The notes beneath the pieces were generated by a model, which had not been told where the DNA came from, did no database searches, and worked only from the letters and a program-made list of their open reading frames with translations. The translations under genes and the position numbers were made by a program. Below are positions 7,611 through 15,036 of a DNA stretch of 15,981 bases, in pieces; position 1 is the stretch's first letter, and each line of letters begins with the position of its first letter. The DNA lies in NCBI GenBank assembly GCA_029865195.1, contig JAOUHH010000026.1, positions 1 to 15,981 of the forward strand, in the 5' to 3' direction. The DNA is from Desulfobulbaceae bacterium (lineage in GTDB: Bacteria > Desulfobacterota > Desulfobulbia > Desulfobulbales > UBA5123).

Positions 7611-7796
7611 CCCTCACTCCACTCCCTCGCAAACAAAAAGACTCATTACCTATACCTCTCGGGTGCATCACCGGCAAGCGATTAATCCGAAGGATTGTTA
7701 GAGTCACCCTACCACCCCGACTAGGACAAATGGTGTCCCAGGTCTTCTTTTCTTCAATTTTTTTTTCGCGGGAAAAACGGCGGGAAAGGAACCAAT
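7611..7796. other. Structured non-coding gap between tracrRNA and the cheZ-like gene
   Basis: No gene is recognised. It contains several small inverted repeats: GGTG/CACC (7662-7672), AATCC-gaa-GGATT (7684-7696) and GGACA-aatgg-TGTCC (7724-7738). A run of nine T residues follows near 7758-7766. It may be a small RNA, a decayed element or the island boundary. Confidence 0.35.
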
Positions 7797-7826
7797 AAAA
7801 AAGGCCGCCCCGAAGGACGGCCTTTT
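7797..7826 (-). terminator. Rho-independent terminator of the cheZ-like gene
   Basis: On the minus strand AAGGCCGTCC pairs with GGGCGGCCTT around a TTCG loop (7801-7824), ten pairs with one G-U. It is followed by a T-rich run. It lies about 30 bp after the cheZ-like stop codon. Confidence 0.92.
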
Positions 7827-7853
7827 GGCAGAGATATGACTGCGGCAACGAGA

Positions 7854-9353
7854 TCAGAAACCCATGTCCGCGAGCATCTTGTTGACCGCGTCCTGGTCGA
7901 GGACCCCGCCTTCCTCGTCGGCGGCCGGGGCGTTGATCTTGTTGATGTAGGAATCCACGTCCTCCTGGGCGAGCCGCTTGCTCTCCTCGGCGGTGATATC
8001 GGGCTTTTCCTCCTTGCGCTTGAGCTGCGAACCGAAGGAGACGACGATGGCCAGCAACTGCACCTGGAAATCGCCCAGCAGCTTGATGATCTTCAGGATC
8101 TGCTGACCGGAAAGATCCTGGAAACTCAAGGCCTCGTTGATCTTCGAGACACTGCCGCAGATATTGGTGGCGATGCCGAAGGCCGCCTCGATCTTGCTGA
8201 AGATCTCGGCCTGATCCGCCTTGGTCATCGCGCTGAGTCCGTTGGCCGGTGCGGCGGGAACGCCAAGGGCGTCGCTGGCGGCCAGGCACTGCTCGATGAT
8301 GCCGGCAAGCTCGCCGAGCCGGGGATCGGCGCCGGCGGCCGGCGCCGGGGTGGGAGCCGCCGGCGGTGCTGTCCCGGCCACCTCCTCCATGGGCGGGGCC
8401 TCGATGGGCAGATTGCCATCGAGAAAGATCTCGGCCTGACCGGAGACCATCTTCTTGAACAGGCCCTGAATCTTCGCATCGGAACAGGCGTCATGCAACG
8501 ATTTCAACACATCGCCCAGAGGGATGGTGAAGAAGTTGTCGCCGTCCGGCTGCAGCTTGCTGACCTTGGCGTTCATCTGGGTGAGGAAGATTTCGTTGTC
8601 GAAAAGGGTCTTGGCCTGCTCCCGGGCCTTGGTGATATGGCCCTTGACCGCTTCATTGGTGCAGAGCTCGTAGATGGTCTGAAAGATGACATCGATGACG
8701 AACACATACCGTTTAACCGGGGCGGCGGGGGCTGCGGCAGGTGGCGGTGCGGACGCCGTGGCCGCGCCCTCCGCCTGCATGTTGACGATGAGATCAAGGG
8801 CCTGGCCCATCATCCTCTGCAGATCCGCGACCGGCACCGTTGCCGCCGCATCGCCGGACGCTGCATCGCCACCGTCCACCCCGAACGCGGCATGGTCCTT
8901 GAGGGCGGAAAGCAGCTCCTTGACGCTGTTGGTCTGCGACTGGATGGCCTCAACGCTGTCCATGATCTCCATGGTCGCGTTTTCCGTCATGCTGACGATA
9001 TCCTTGAGCTGGGCCTTGGCGTCCTCGATCTTTTCGCCGGCCTCATCCAGGGAGGCGCGCTTCTGCCGCTGATCCTCCATGGGGATGCGGGTCATGGTGG
9101 AGGAGAGGCTCTTGGCCAGGTTACCGATATCGTGGTAGAGGTCGCTGGACACCTTCTTGTAGTAGTCGTCTCCGGAAACCGCCAGCGGGGGCATCTCGGC
9201 CTGCTTCTCCACCTCGACGATCCGCTCCACCACCCTGCTCGCGCTGCTCTCCTGCGGTGCCAACACGGTGATGTTGTAGATGGCATCGAGGGCGGTGATA
9301 CGAAAGAAGCCGCTGCCGATCTCGAGATTCACTTCCGGTTTTTTATCCGCCAT
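7854..9353 (-). CDS. CheZ-like chemotaxis phosphatase, enlarged (499 aa)
   Basis: Probably dephosphorylates a CheY-type response regulator. The start is ATG 9353 (MADKKPEVNLEIG) with GGAG seven bases upstream; a longer frame from 9461 has no support. The C-terminal third has FQDLSGQQILKII, matching the CheZ catalytic motif, with D413 and Q417 as counterparts of E. coli D143 and Q147. The last residues, QDAVNKMLADMGF, closely resemble the C-terminal CheY-binding peptide of CheZ. Residues about 55-140 are helical and heptad-like (SSDLYHDIGNLAKSL). E. coli CheZ has about 214 residues. Here an extra domain (about 214-320, KRYVFVIDVIFQTIYEL) is flanked by Ala/Pro-rich linkers at about 185-213 and 315-345. 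A weak sigma-28-like sequence (GCCGATTC, plus-strand 9429-9436) lies upstream. The pilZ gene precedes it on the same strand. The function of the central insert is unknown. Confidence 0.8.
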   Translation of the reverse strand: MADKKPEVNLEIGSGFFRITALDAIYNITVLAPQESSASRVVERIVEVEKQAEMPPLAVSGDDYYKKVSSDLYHDIGNLAKSLSSTMTRIPMEDQRQKRASLDEAGEKIEDAKAQLKDIVSMTENATMEIMDSVEAIQSQTNSVKELLSALKDHAAFGVDGGDAASGDAAATVPVADLQRMMGQALDLIVNMQAEGAATASAPPPAAAPAAPVKRYVFVIDVIFQTIYELCTNEAVKGHITKAREQAKTLFDNEIFLTQMNAKVSKLQPDGDNFFTIPLGDVLKSLHDACSDAKIQGLFKKMVSGQAEIFLDGNLPIEAPPMEEVAGTAPPAAPTPAPAAGADPRLGELAGIIEQCLAASDALGVPAAPANGLSAMTKADQAEIFSKIEAAFGIATNICGSVSKINEALSFQDLSGQQILKIIKLLGDFQVQLLAIVVSFGSQLKRKEEKPDITAEESKRLAQEDVDSYINKINAPAADEEGGVLDQDAVNKMLADMGF

Positions 9354-9483
9354 ACTGTCACTCCATCGTGGTTTATAAGACACGGCATCGTCCGCCGCGA
9401 CCTTCGCATAAAAAGCACGTATTTTTTCGAATCGGCACCAAAGGCCGAATTCATTAAACAATCATTGTCGACAACCAAAAGGA

Positions 9484-9858
9484 TCAGCCAATCCGGCCGC
9501 AGATCCGCACACCGATTTCGAACCGCCCCGGCACGGTGCGGCTGGCGGCAAAACGGGTGACCACCACCAGCACCTCCAGCCTGGCCACGTCTTTTTCATC
9601 GTGGGTGACAATCCAGTCGCCGTGCTCGTCGGCCAGCCAGCCCGGAAATTCGACCAGCAACGCCAAGCGGCTGTTTTCCTCAAAAGGCTCCCCGGCCAGA
9701 AAACAGAACCCCCCGCCGCTGACATCGATGACGACCCCCTCCCGCGCCGGAGACGGAGAGGAAAGGTCCTCCATCCGCCGATAGGTAACCCGGTAACTTT
9801 TCCGCAACCGCTCATGCAGCCGCTTATCGCCCGCAATGTTCTCCGTCGAATCGATCAT
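9484..9858 (-). CDS. PilZ-domain protein (probable c-di-GMP receptor)
   Basis: Single-domain protein of 124 aa expected to bind cyclic di-GMP and change the behaviour of a partner, often the flagellar motor or a secretion system. The two halves of the PilZ signature are present: RKSYR (R19 and R23, RxxxR) and DVSGGG (D45, S47, G50, DxSxxG). They are followed by beta-strand sequence such as RLALLVEF and RLEVLVVVTR. The start ATG 9858 is chosen because GGGAGG lies four bases upstream; a TTG at 9876 would overlap that site. It lies 130 bp upstream of the cheZ-like gene on the same strand, which may mean joint expression and a role in motility. The partner is not known. Confidence 0.85.
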   Translation of the reverse strand: MIDSTENIAGDKRLHERLRKSYRVTYRRMEDLSSPSPAREGVVIDVSGGGFCFLAGEPFEENSRLALLVEFPGWLADEHGDWIVTHDEKDVARLEVLVVVTRFAASRTVPGRFEIGVRICGRIG

Positions 9859-9964
9859 CTTGCCTCCCGCAAGCAAAAGAGCGCCGTTCGTTCGCCATCT
9901 TTTATCTCTACCTTATTTTTAACCAGATAATCAATACATTAACCACAACAAGAGAACCATCCGC

Positions 9965-9991
9965 CACCGCCGGGGCAATTGCACGGCGGTG
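9965..9991. repeat. Inverted repeat in the divergent pilZ / ABC transporter region
   Basis: CACCGCCG (9965-9972) and CGGCGGTG (9984-9991) form a perfect 8-bp stem around GGGCAATTGCA, which itself contains the palindrome GCAATTGC. An outer CCATC/GATGG pairing is possible. It lies 11 bp upstream of the -35 box of the transporter promoter. It could be an operator or a hairpin; no known regulator site is recognised. Confidence 0.4.
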
Positions 9992-10002
9992 ATGGCCTTT
10001 TC

Positions 10003-10031
10003 TTGTGAGATTGGCCGCGGCCTGCTATAGT
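10003..10031 (+). promoter_or_regulatory. Promoter of the ABC transporter pair (extended -10)
   Basis: TTGTGA (10003-10008), 17 bp and TATAGT (10026-10031), with TGC directly before the -10 box. This predicts a start near 10038 and a leader of about 100 nt before the first gene. Confidence 0.65.
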
Positions 10032-10139
10032 TGAGCATCCCGGGGGGCGGGAAACCACCATTGGCGACGGTGTACGCTGCTTGAAGATGGGCCCCTCGCA
10101 ACGACAAGCCAAACAAGAACAGAGACAGGCATACGCCAG

Positions 10140-10892
10140 ATGCACGCCGTACACACCCACAACCTTTCACTTTTCCTGGGCGAAAGCCAGGCCCTGGCCG
10201 ACATCTCCTGTTGCGTCAGGGAAGGGGAATTCGTCGCCATCCTCGGCCCCAACGGCGCCGGCAAATCCACCTTCCTGAAGGTGCTGCTGGGGGTGCTTGA
10301 GCCATCCAGCGGCAATGTCCTGGTTTTTGAAAAAAAGCCCCGGGAGGTCGATCCGGCCTGGATCGGCTATGTGCCGCAGGCAAAAACCCTGGACCGCAAC
10401 TTTCCGGCCCTGGCCACCGAACTGGTGGTCACCGGCCTGCACCGCACCTGGCGACGTCGCATCTCCGCCGCCGACCGCACCGCCGCCCTGAGCGCGCTGG
10501 AGATGGTCGGCGCCTCCCATCTTGCCGACCGGCCGCTGAGCGCGCTCTCCGGCGGCGAGTTGCAACGCATCTATCTGGCCCGCAGCCTGGCGAGAAAACC
10601 GCGCCTGATCCTGCTCGACGAACCGGCAACCGGCATCGACACGGTGGGAGAAACCGACTTCTACCGCCTCCTCGCCCGTTACCGGAACGAACAGAACGCC
10701 ACCATCCTGATGATCACCCATAATCAGGAAGTGGCCTCGGCCCACGCCGACCGGGTGATGGTCCTCAACCGCCGCCTGCTCGGCTTCGGCACCCCCCAGG
10801 AGACCATGTGCGACGAGTGTCTGCAAAGCGCCTACGGCCCGGCGCACCATCCTCTCCATCTCACCGACCTGCGAGCCGGCAGCCATGCTTGA
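10140..10892 (+). CDS. ABC transporter ATPase, zinc/manganese (ZnuC-like) family
   Basis: ATP-hydrolysing subunit of a metal-type ABC importer on the inner face of the membrane. All nucleotide-binding motifs are present in 250 aa: Walker A GPNGAGKST (36-44), Q-loop YVPQ (Q80), signature LSGGE (136-140), Walker B LILLDE (156-161) and switch histidine H194 in MITHNQE. The order and spacing fit the ZnuC/MntB/FecE-like group. The C-terminal CDECLQSAYG...HHPLH stretch fits the metal subgroup. Its end overlaps the permease start by 8 bp, so the two are co-translated. The ribosome binding site is weak (ACAGG about ten bases upstream). Zinc, manganese or iron cannot be told apart from sequence. No substrate-binding protein gene is nearby. 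Confidence 0.88.
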   Translation: MHAVHTHNLSLFLGESQALADISCCVREGEFVAILGPNGAGKSTFLKVLLGVLEPSSGNVLVFEKKPREVDPAWIGYVPQAKTLDRNFPALATELVVTGLHRTWRRRISAADRTAALSALEMVGASHLADRPLSALSGGELQRIYLARSLARKPRLILLDEPATGIDTVGETDFYRLLARYRNEQNATILMITHNQEVASAHADRVMVLNRRLLGFGTPQETMCDECLQSAYGPAHHPLHLTDLRAGSHA

Positions 10893-11712
10893 AGCGCTGA
10901 CCCTTCCCTTCATGCAACGGGCGCTGATCGCCGGCCTGATGGTCGCCTTTCTCGCCTCCTACTACGGCGTTTTCGTCGTGCAGCGGGGGTTGGGCTTTCT
11001 CGGCAACGGGCTGGCCCACGCCGCTTTCGGCGGCGTCGCCCTGGGCCTGCTGCTGGGGCGTGAGCCGCTGATGATCGCGGTGCCCTTCACGGTGGCGGTG
11101 AGCATCGCCATCATCTGGGTGCGCCACCGCACCACCCTCGCCTCGGACACCGTCATCGGGGTGTTCTTCGCGGTCTCCATGGCCGCGGGCATCATCTTCC
11201 TCTCCCTCAAGAAAGAGTACTCCGCCGACGCCTTTTCCTACCTCTTCGGCTCCATCCTGGCCATCACCGACACCGATCTCAAGGTCAGTGCCGGGGTAGT
11301 GCTGCTGGCCCTGCTCGCCCAACCGCTGTGGGGACGCTGGGCTTACGCCACCTTCGACCGGGAACTGGCGATCTCCGACCGGGTGCCGGTGGTGCTCGAC
11401 GAATACCTGCTGGGGGTGCTGTTGTCGGTCACCGTGGTGGTGGCGGTAAAGGTGGTGGGCATCGTTCTGATCTCCGCCTTCCTGGTCATCCCGGCCGCCG
11501 CCGCCCGACTGGTGGTGCGCCGCTTCGCCACCATGACCTGGCTTTCCATCCTCTTCGGCATGTCCAGCGCCGCCTTCGGGCTCTGGGGCTCCTACCAGCT
11601 GGACCTGCCCAGCGGCGCCACCATCGTCATCCTGCAGGCGCTCATCTTCCTTGCCTGCCTGGGGATTCTCACCCTGACCAGGGCCATCGCCGCCGGTCGC
11701 GGCAAGGCGTAA
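10885..11712 (+). CDS. ABC-3 family metal transporter permease (ZnuB-like)
   Basis: Integral membrane subunit of 275 aa that pairs with the preceding ATPase. The sequence is dominated by hydrophobic helices (for example 12-30, 45-75, 88-106, 132-145, 170-205, 217-235, 242-262), in line with an ABC-3 permease. Characteristic stretches are GLGFLGNGLAHAAFGGVALG near 36-55 and the late helix VKVVGIVLISAFLVIPAAAARLV. The latter carries the LLVSALLVIPAA-type motif conserved in ZnuB and MntC relatives. The ATG at 10885 lies within the end of the ATPase gene (8-bp overlap). The downstream gene is convergent and only 6 bp away. The transported metal is unknown. The absence of a periplasmic binding protein in the operon means that it must be encoded elsewhere. 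Confidence 0.9.
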   Translation: MLEALTLPFMQRALIAGLMVAFLASYYGVFVVQRGLGFLGNGLAHAAFGGVALGLLLGREPLMIAVPFTVAVSIAIIWVRHRTTLASDTVIGVFFAVSMAAGIIFLSLKKEYSADAFSYLFGSILAITDTDLKVSAGVVLLALLAQPLWGRWAYATFDRELAISDRVPVVLDEYLLGVLLSVTVVVAVKVVGIVLISAFLVIPAAAARLVVRRFATMTWLSILFGMSSAAFGLWGSYQLDLPSGATIVILQALIFLACLGILTLTRAIAAGRGKA

Positions 11713-11718
11713 AAACCC

Positions 11719-12276
11719 TTATTTCAGCACCGGCAGCAGCGCCTTGAACTCCGGCGACCCCGCCTTGCGCAGCCACTCGTAGATGATCATCTCGGTGGAG
11801 GCGACCACCGCCCCCATCTCCCTGAGCCTGGCGAGGCCGATCTCCTTGTTGCCAGGCTTCCGTGACGACACCGCGTCCGCCGGCACCCAGACCCGAAAAC
11901 CGGCCATGAGCGCCCCCAGCACGGTCTGATAGATGCAGATGTGGGTCTCCACCCCGCAGACGATCAAGGTGTTGACCGCTGCCGGCAACCCCTTCACCGC
12001 CGCGGCGATGCCAGCGTTGCCGAAGCAGTCGAACTCGAGCTTGTCAAGCGGGGTCAGCCCGCCCAGCTCGGCGGTCACCGCCGGCAGCAACGGCCCGATC
12101 CGCGCCACATACTGGGTGGTGGCGACCTGCGGGATATTGAGAACATTGGCGCTCTTCTGCAACAAGACCGTATTGCGGGTCACCTCCTCGGCGTTGTCGA
12201 TCACCCGCATCAGGTTTTCCTGAATATCAACCACCAGAAGCGCGCATTGCGCCGGCTCCAAACGATACAGCTCCAC
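11719..12276 (-). CDS. Isochorismatase-family cysteine hydrolase
   Basis: Hydrolase of the isochorismatase/nicotinamidase superfamily, 185 aa. The expected catalytic triad is visible: D17 in LLVVDIQE, K79 in PLDKLEFDCF and C114 in VCGVETHICIYQTV. The cis-peptide-type motif before the cysteine (CGVETH) is also present. The form resembles the YcaC-like stand-alone hydrolases, whose substrates are mostly unknown, so no specific reaction is assigned. The start codon is GTG at 12276, with GGGAGG six bases upstream. The gene converges with the ABC permease and diverges from asnS. Its frame is complete; no unusual feature is seen. Confidence 0.88.
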   Translation of the reverse strand: MELYRLEPAQCALLVVDIQENLMRVIDNAEEVTRNTVLLQKSANVLNIPQVATTQYVARIGPLLPAVTAELGGLTPLDKLEFDCFGNAGIAAAVKGLPAAVNTLIVCGVETHICIYQTVLGALMAGFRVWVPADAVSSRKPGNKEIGLARLREMGAVVASTEMIIYEWLRKAGSPEFKALLPVLK

Positions 12277-12397
12277 GGTTAGCCTCCCTTATCCGTTCAA
12301 TTTGACCAAGAAACACAAATGCCCCTTGCATTTTTACCCGCCCCTTGTTTCAAATACAATCCTTGTAATCTTTCCTTCTTTCCATCGGAGCAGACAG

Positions 12398-13792
12398 ATG
12401 GTCCCATTCTATCGCATCGCCGCGCTTCTTGCCGAGAAACCGACCGGGATGGAGATTGCCGTCAACGGCTGGGTGCGGACCCGCCGCGACGCCAAGGGCG
12501 GCTTCTCCTTTCTCGAGATCAACGACGGCTCGGGCCTCGCCAACCTGCAGGTAATCGCCGACGAGGCCCTGCCCAACTACCACGACGAGGTGCTGCGGAT
12601 CACCACCGGCTGCGCGGTGCGGATCACCGGCGTCGCGGTTCCCTCGCCGGCCAAGGGCCAGGAGATCGAACTGAAGGCGAGCCGCATCGCCGTCGAGGGC
12701 TGGGCCGATCCGCTCGTCTATCCCCTCCAGAAGAAACGCCACTCCTACGAGTTTTTGCGCACCATCGCCCACCTGCGTCCCCGCACCAACAGCCTGGGCG
12801 CGGTGACCCGCATCCGCGGCTCGCTCTCCTTTGCCGTGCACCAGTTCTTTCACCAGCGCGGCTTTATCCAGGTCCACACCCCCATCATCACCACCAGCGA
12901 CTGCGAGGGGGCGGGCGAGATGTTCACCGCCACCAGCCTCGATCTCGACCGGCTGCCGACCACCGGCGGCAAGACGGACTTCGGGCAGGATTTCTTCGGC
13001 CGCCGGGCCGGCCTGACGGTCAGCGGCCAGCTGGAGGCGGAGGCCTACGCCCTGGCGATGGGCAACGTCTACACCTTCGGCCCCACCTTCCGGGCCGAGA
13101 ACTCCAACACCAGCCGCCATCTCGCCGAATTTTGGATGATCGAGCCCGAGATGGCCTTCTGCGATCTGGCCGGCGACATCGACCTCGCCGAGGCCTTCAT
13201 CAAGCATCTGGTCCGCCATGTGGTGGAGAACTGCGCAGAGGACTTCGCCCTCTTCGGCAGGTTTGTCGACACCACCCTGCCGGACCGCCTCCACCGAATT
13301 CTCGCCGGCCCCTTCCCCCGCATCAGCTACACCGTGGCGGTGGCGGAACTCCACAAGAGCGGCCGCGACTTTGCGTTTCCGGTGCAGTGGGGCGCCGACC
13401 TGCAGTCGGAACACGAACGATACCTCTGCGAAGAGGTGTTCGACGGGCCGCTGGTGGTCACCGATTACCCGAAAACGATCAAGCCCTTCTACATGCGGGC
13501 CAACGACGACGGCAAAACCGTGGCGGCCATGGACATCCTGCTGCCGGGGATCGGCGAGATCGTCGGCGGCAGCCAGCGCGAGGAACGGCTCGACCTCCTC
13601 GGCGAGCGGATGACCGCGCAGGGCCTCGATCTCGACGAATACGGCTGGTATCTTGATCTGCGTCGCTACGGCTCCGCCCAACACAGCGGGTTCGGCCTGG
13701 GGTTCGAACGGATCATCCAGTTCGTCACCGGCATGGGCAACATCCGCGACGTTATCCCCTTCCCACGCACCCCGGGGTCTGCCTCGGGATAA
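12398..13792 (+). CDS. asnS: Asparaginyl-tRNA synthetase
   Basis: Class IIb aminoacyl-tRNA synthetase that charges tRNA-Asn in the cytoplasm; 464 aa, normal for the family. The N-terminal OB-fold anticodon-binding domain covers about 15-115 (EIAVNGWVRTRRDAKGGFSF). Motif 2 is FRAENSNTSRHLAEFWMIEPE, with R232 and E234. The AEN form separates it from aspartyl enzymes. Motif 3 is GFGLGFERII with R438. The start ATG 12398 is preceded by GGAG seven bases upstream. An in-frame ATG at 12302 would add 32 unrelated residues and is rejected. The gene is divergent from the hydrolase gene. Its presence suggests direct charging of Asn rather than sole dependence on the amidotransferase route. Confidence 0.96.
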   Translation: MVPFYRIAALLAEKPTGMEIAVNGWVRTRRDAKGGFSFLEINDGSGLANLQVIADEALPNYHDEVLRITTGCAVRITGVAVPSPAKGQEIELKASRIAVEGWADPLVYPLQKKRHSYEFLRTIAHLRPRTNSLGAVTRIRGSLSFAVHQFFHQRGFIQVHTPIITTSDCEGAGEMFTATSLDLDRLPTTGGKTDFGQDFFGRRAGLTVSGQLEAEAYALAMGNVYTFGPTFRAENSNTSRHLAEFWMIEPEMAFCDLAGDIDLAEAFIKHLVRHVVENCAEDFALFGRFVDTTLPDRLHRILAGPFPRISYTVAVAELHKSGRDFAFPVQWGADLQSEHERYLCEEVFDGPLVVTDYPKTIKPFYMRANDDGKTVAAMDILLPGIGEIVGGSQREERLDLLGERMTAQGLDLDEYGWYLDLRRYGSAQHSGFGLGFERIIQFVTGMGNIRDVIPFPRTPGSASG

Positions 13793-13798
13793 TGCAGC

Positions 13799-13828
13799 TT
13801 GACAGCAATAAAACCGATTCACTATCCT
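13799..13828 (+). promoter_or_regulatory. Promoter of the HD-GYP gene
   Basis: A perfect TTGACA (13799-13804), 18 bp and TATCCT (13823-13828), beginning 7 bp after the asnS stop. It predicts a leader of about 85 nt and transcription independent of asnS. Confidence 0.7.
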
Positions 13829-13920
13829 GATGTGACAGGCAGCACATCCCGCCACCGGACCGGCACCTCCACGCCGGTGAATGATGGCAGGCATCAGGGC
13901 AACCACCGCCGGAGAAAGAG

Positions 13921-14892
13921 ATGCCCCCCCCACTTCCAGGATACATGGCCATTGACGAACAGTATTTCCTGGGTGACAATCGCCTGATCCGCTTCGACAT
14001 CTTCATCCGCCAGGAGATCAACGGCCAGCCGCGGCCGATCCTGCTCATCGCCAAGGGTACGGACATCTCCTCCCTCCACTCCATCCTTGACGCCAAAAAG
14101 GGCAAGCTCGGCACCCTCTATATCAAAAAGGAAGCCGACCGCGATTTCCAGCAGTTCATGGAGGATTCACTCACCCTGCTCATCGCCGATAAGACGGTGC
14201 CGGTGGCCAAGAAATCCCAGATCGTTTACGAGTGCGCCAAAAACATCCTCCAGGATGTCTTCGAGGATCCGCGCAGCGGCGAAAACCTGCGCCGCACCGA
14301 GGCCATCACCAACAACATGGTCGACTTCATCCTCGCCAACGACCGGTCGATCCTGACCCTGCTCAACCTGGGCACCCACGACTACTACACCTTTTCCCAC
14401 TGCGTCAACGTTGCCGTCTTCGGCCTGGGGCTCTCGATCATGATCGACCGGGGCAGAAACTTCGACCTGCGCGACTTCGCCCTGGGCTGCATCCTCCACG
14501 ACGTGGGCAAGACCCTCACCCCGGAGCAGATCCTCAAGAAACCGGGCCGCCTCGACGACAATGAATTCGCCGAGATCAAGAAACACCCGCTTCAGGGCTT
14601 CGAACTGATGAAGGATTCCCTGCCCCCTATCGCCCTTGACGTGATCCTCCATCACCACGAACGATACTGCGGCCGGGGCTATCCGCACGCCCTGCGCGGC
14701 GACGAGATCTCAAACCACGCCAAGATCGCGGCCATCGCCGACGTCTATGACGCCCTCACCACCAACCGGCCTTACGGACAGGCGCGTCCCCCCTTTCAAG
14801 CGATTCTAACCATGAAGGAAGAGATGGTCGGCCATTTCGAGCAGGAAAAATTTCTGGAGTTCATCCGCTTTCTCGGCGGCAGCAGCACCTGA
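13921..14892 (+). CDS. HD-GYP domain protein (probable c-di-GMP phosphodiesterase)
   Basis: Cytoplasmic protein of 323 aa predicted to hydrolyse cyclic di-GMP. The N-terminal 130 residues are not a recognised receiver or PAS domain but resemble the leader region seen in other stand-alone HD-GYP proteins. The catalytic domain (about 140-300) has FSHCVNV (H160), HDVGK (H193, D194, K197), KKHPLQGFELM (H222), HHHERYCGRGYP (H244-H246, with the GYP motif at 253-255) and IADVYDALTTNRPY (D274). All expected metal ligands and the GYP signature are present, so it should be active. The start ATG 13921 has GGAG six bases upstream. It is probably monocistronic. Together with the PilZ gene it suggests c-di-GMP signalling. 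Confidence 0.92.
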   Translation: MPPPLPGYMAIDEQYFLGDNRLIRFDIFIRQEINGQPRPILLIAKGTDISSLHSILDAKKGKLGTLYIKKEADRDFQQFMEDSLTLLIADKTVPVAKKSQIVYECAKNILQDVFEDPRSGENLRRTEAITNNMVDFILANDRSILTLLNLGTHDYYTFSHCVNVAVFGLGLSIMIDRGRNFDLRDFALGCILHDVGKTLTPEQILKKPGRLDDNEFAEIKKHPLQGFELMKDSLPPIALDVILHHHERYCGRGYPHALRGDEISNHAKIAAIADVYDALTTNRPYGQARPPFQAILTMKEEMVGHFEQEKFLEFIRFLGGSST

Positions 14893-14938
14893 CCCCGCCC
14901 CATCGCCCCCGCGACAGATCGCCGCCCCGCCACAACCA

Positions 14939-14967
14939 TGGAATTTGCTCGCAAATCTTGCTATAGT
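14939..14967 (+). promoter_or_regulatory. Extended -10 promoter of the AsmA-like gene
   Basis: TGCTATAGT (14959-14967) gives a TGn-extended -10 box. A poor -35 (TGGAAT, 14939-14944) lies 17 bp upstream. The same TGCTATAGT occurs in the ABC transporter promoter at 10023-10031. Confidence 0.5.
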
Positions 14968-15036
14968 TCCTACTTTGCCTGTGGATGAAACCAGGGGACC
15001 CGTTACCCAACCAACCGTGCCGCCAAGGAGTCTGCC

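Noticed and set aside
7519..8289. 256-codon minus-strand frame spanning the tracrRNA terminator and the cheZ-like 3' end
   Set aside because: It is a shadow of the cheZ-like gene in another frame, with low-complexity Arg/Gly-rich sequence.
9429..9458. Sigma-28 promoter before the cheZ-like gene
   Set aside because: The -10-like GCCGATTC is fair, but the spacing to the TAA-rich -35 part is one or two bases too long; kept only as a weak note.
7836..9560. 574-codon plus-strand frame opposite the cheZ-like gene
   Set aside because: It is an antisense shadow typical of GC-rich genes. The minus strand has the motifs, ribosome binding site and terminator.
13829..13920. Possible c-di-GMP riboswitch before the HD-GYP gene
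   Set aside because: The leader has small GC-rich hairpins but not the conserved GEMM core.
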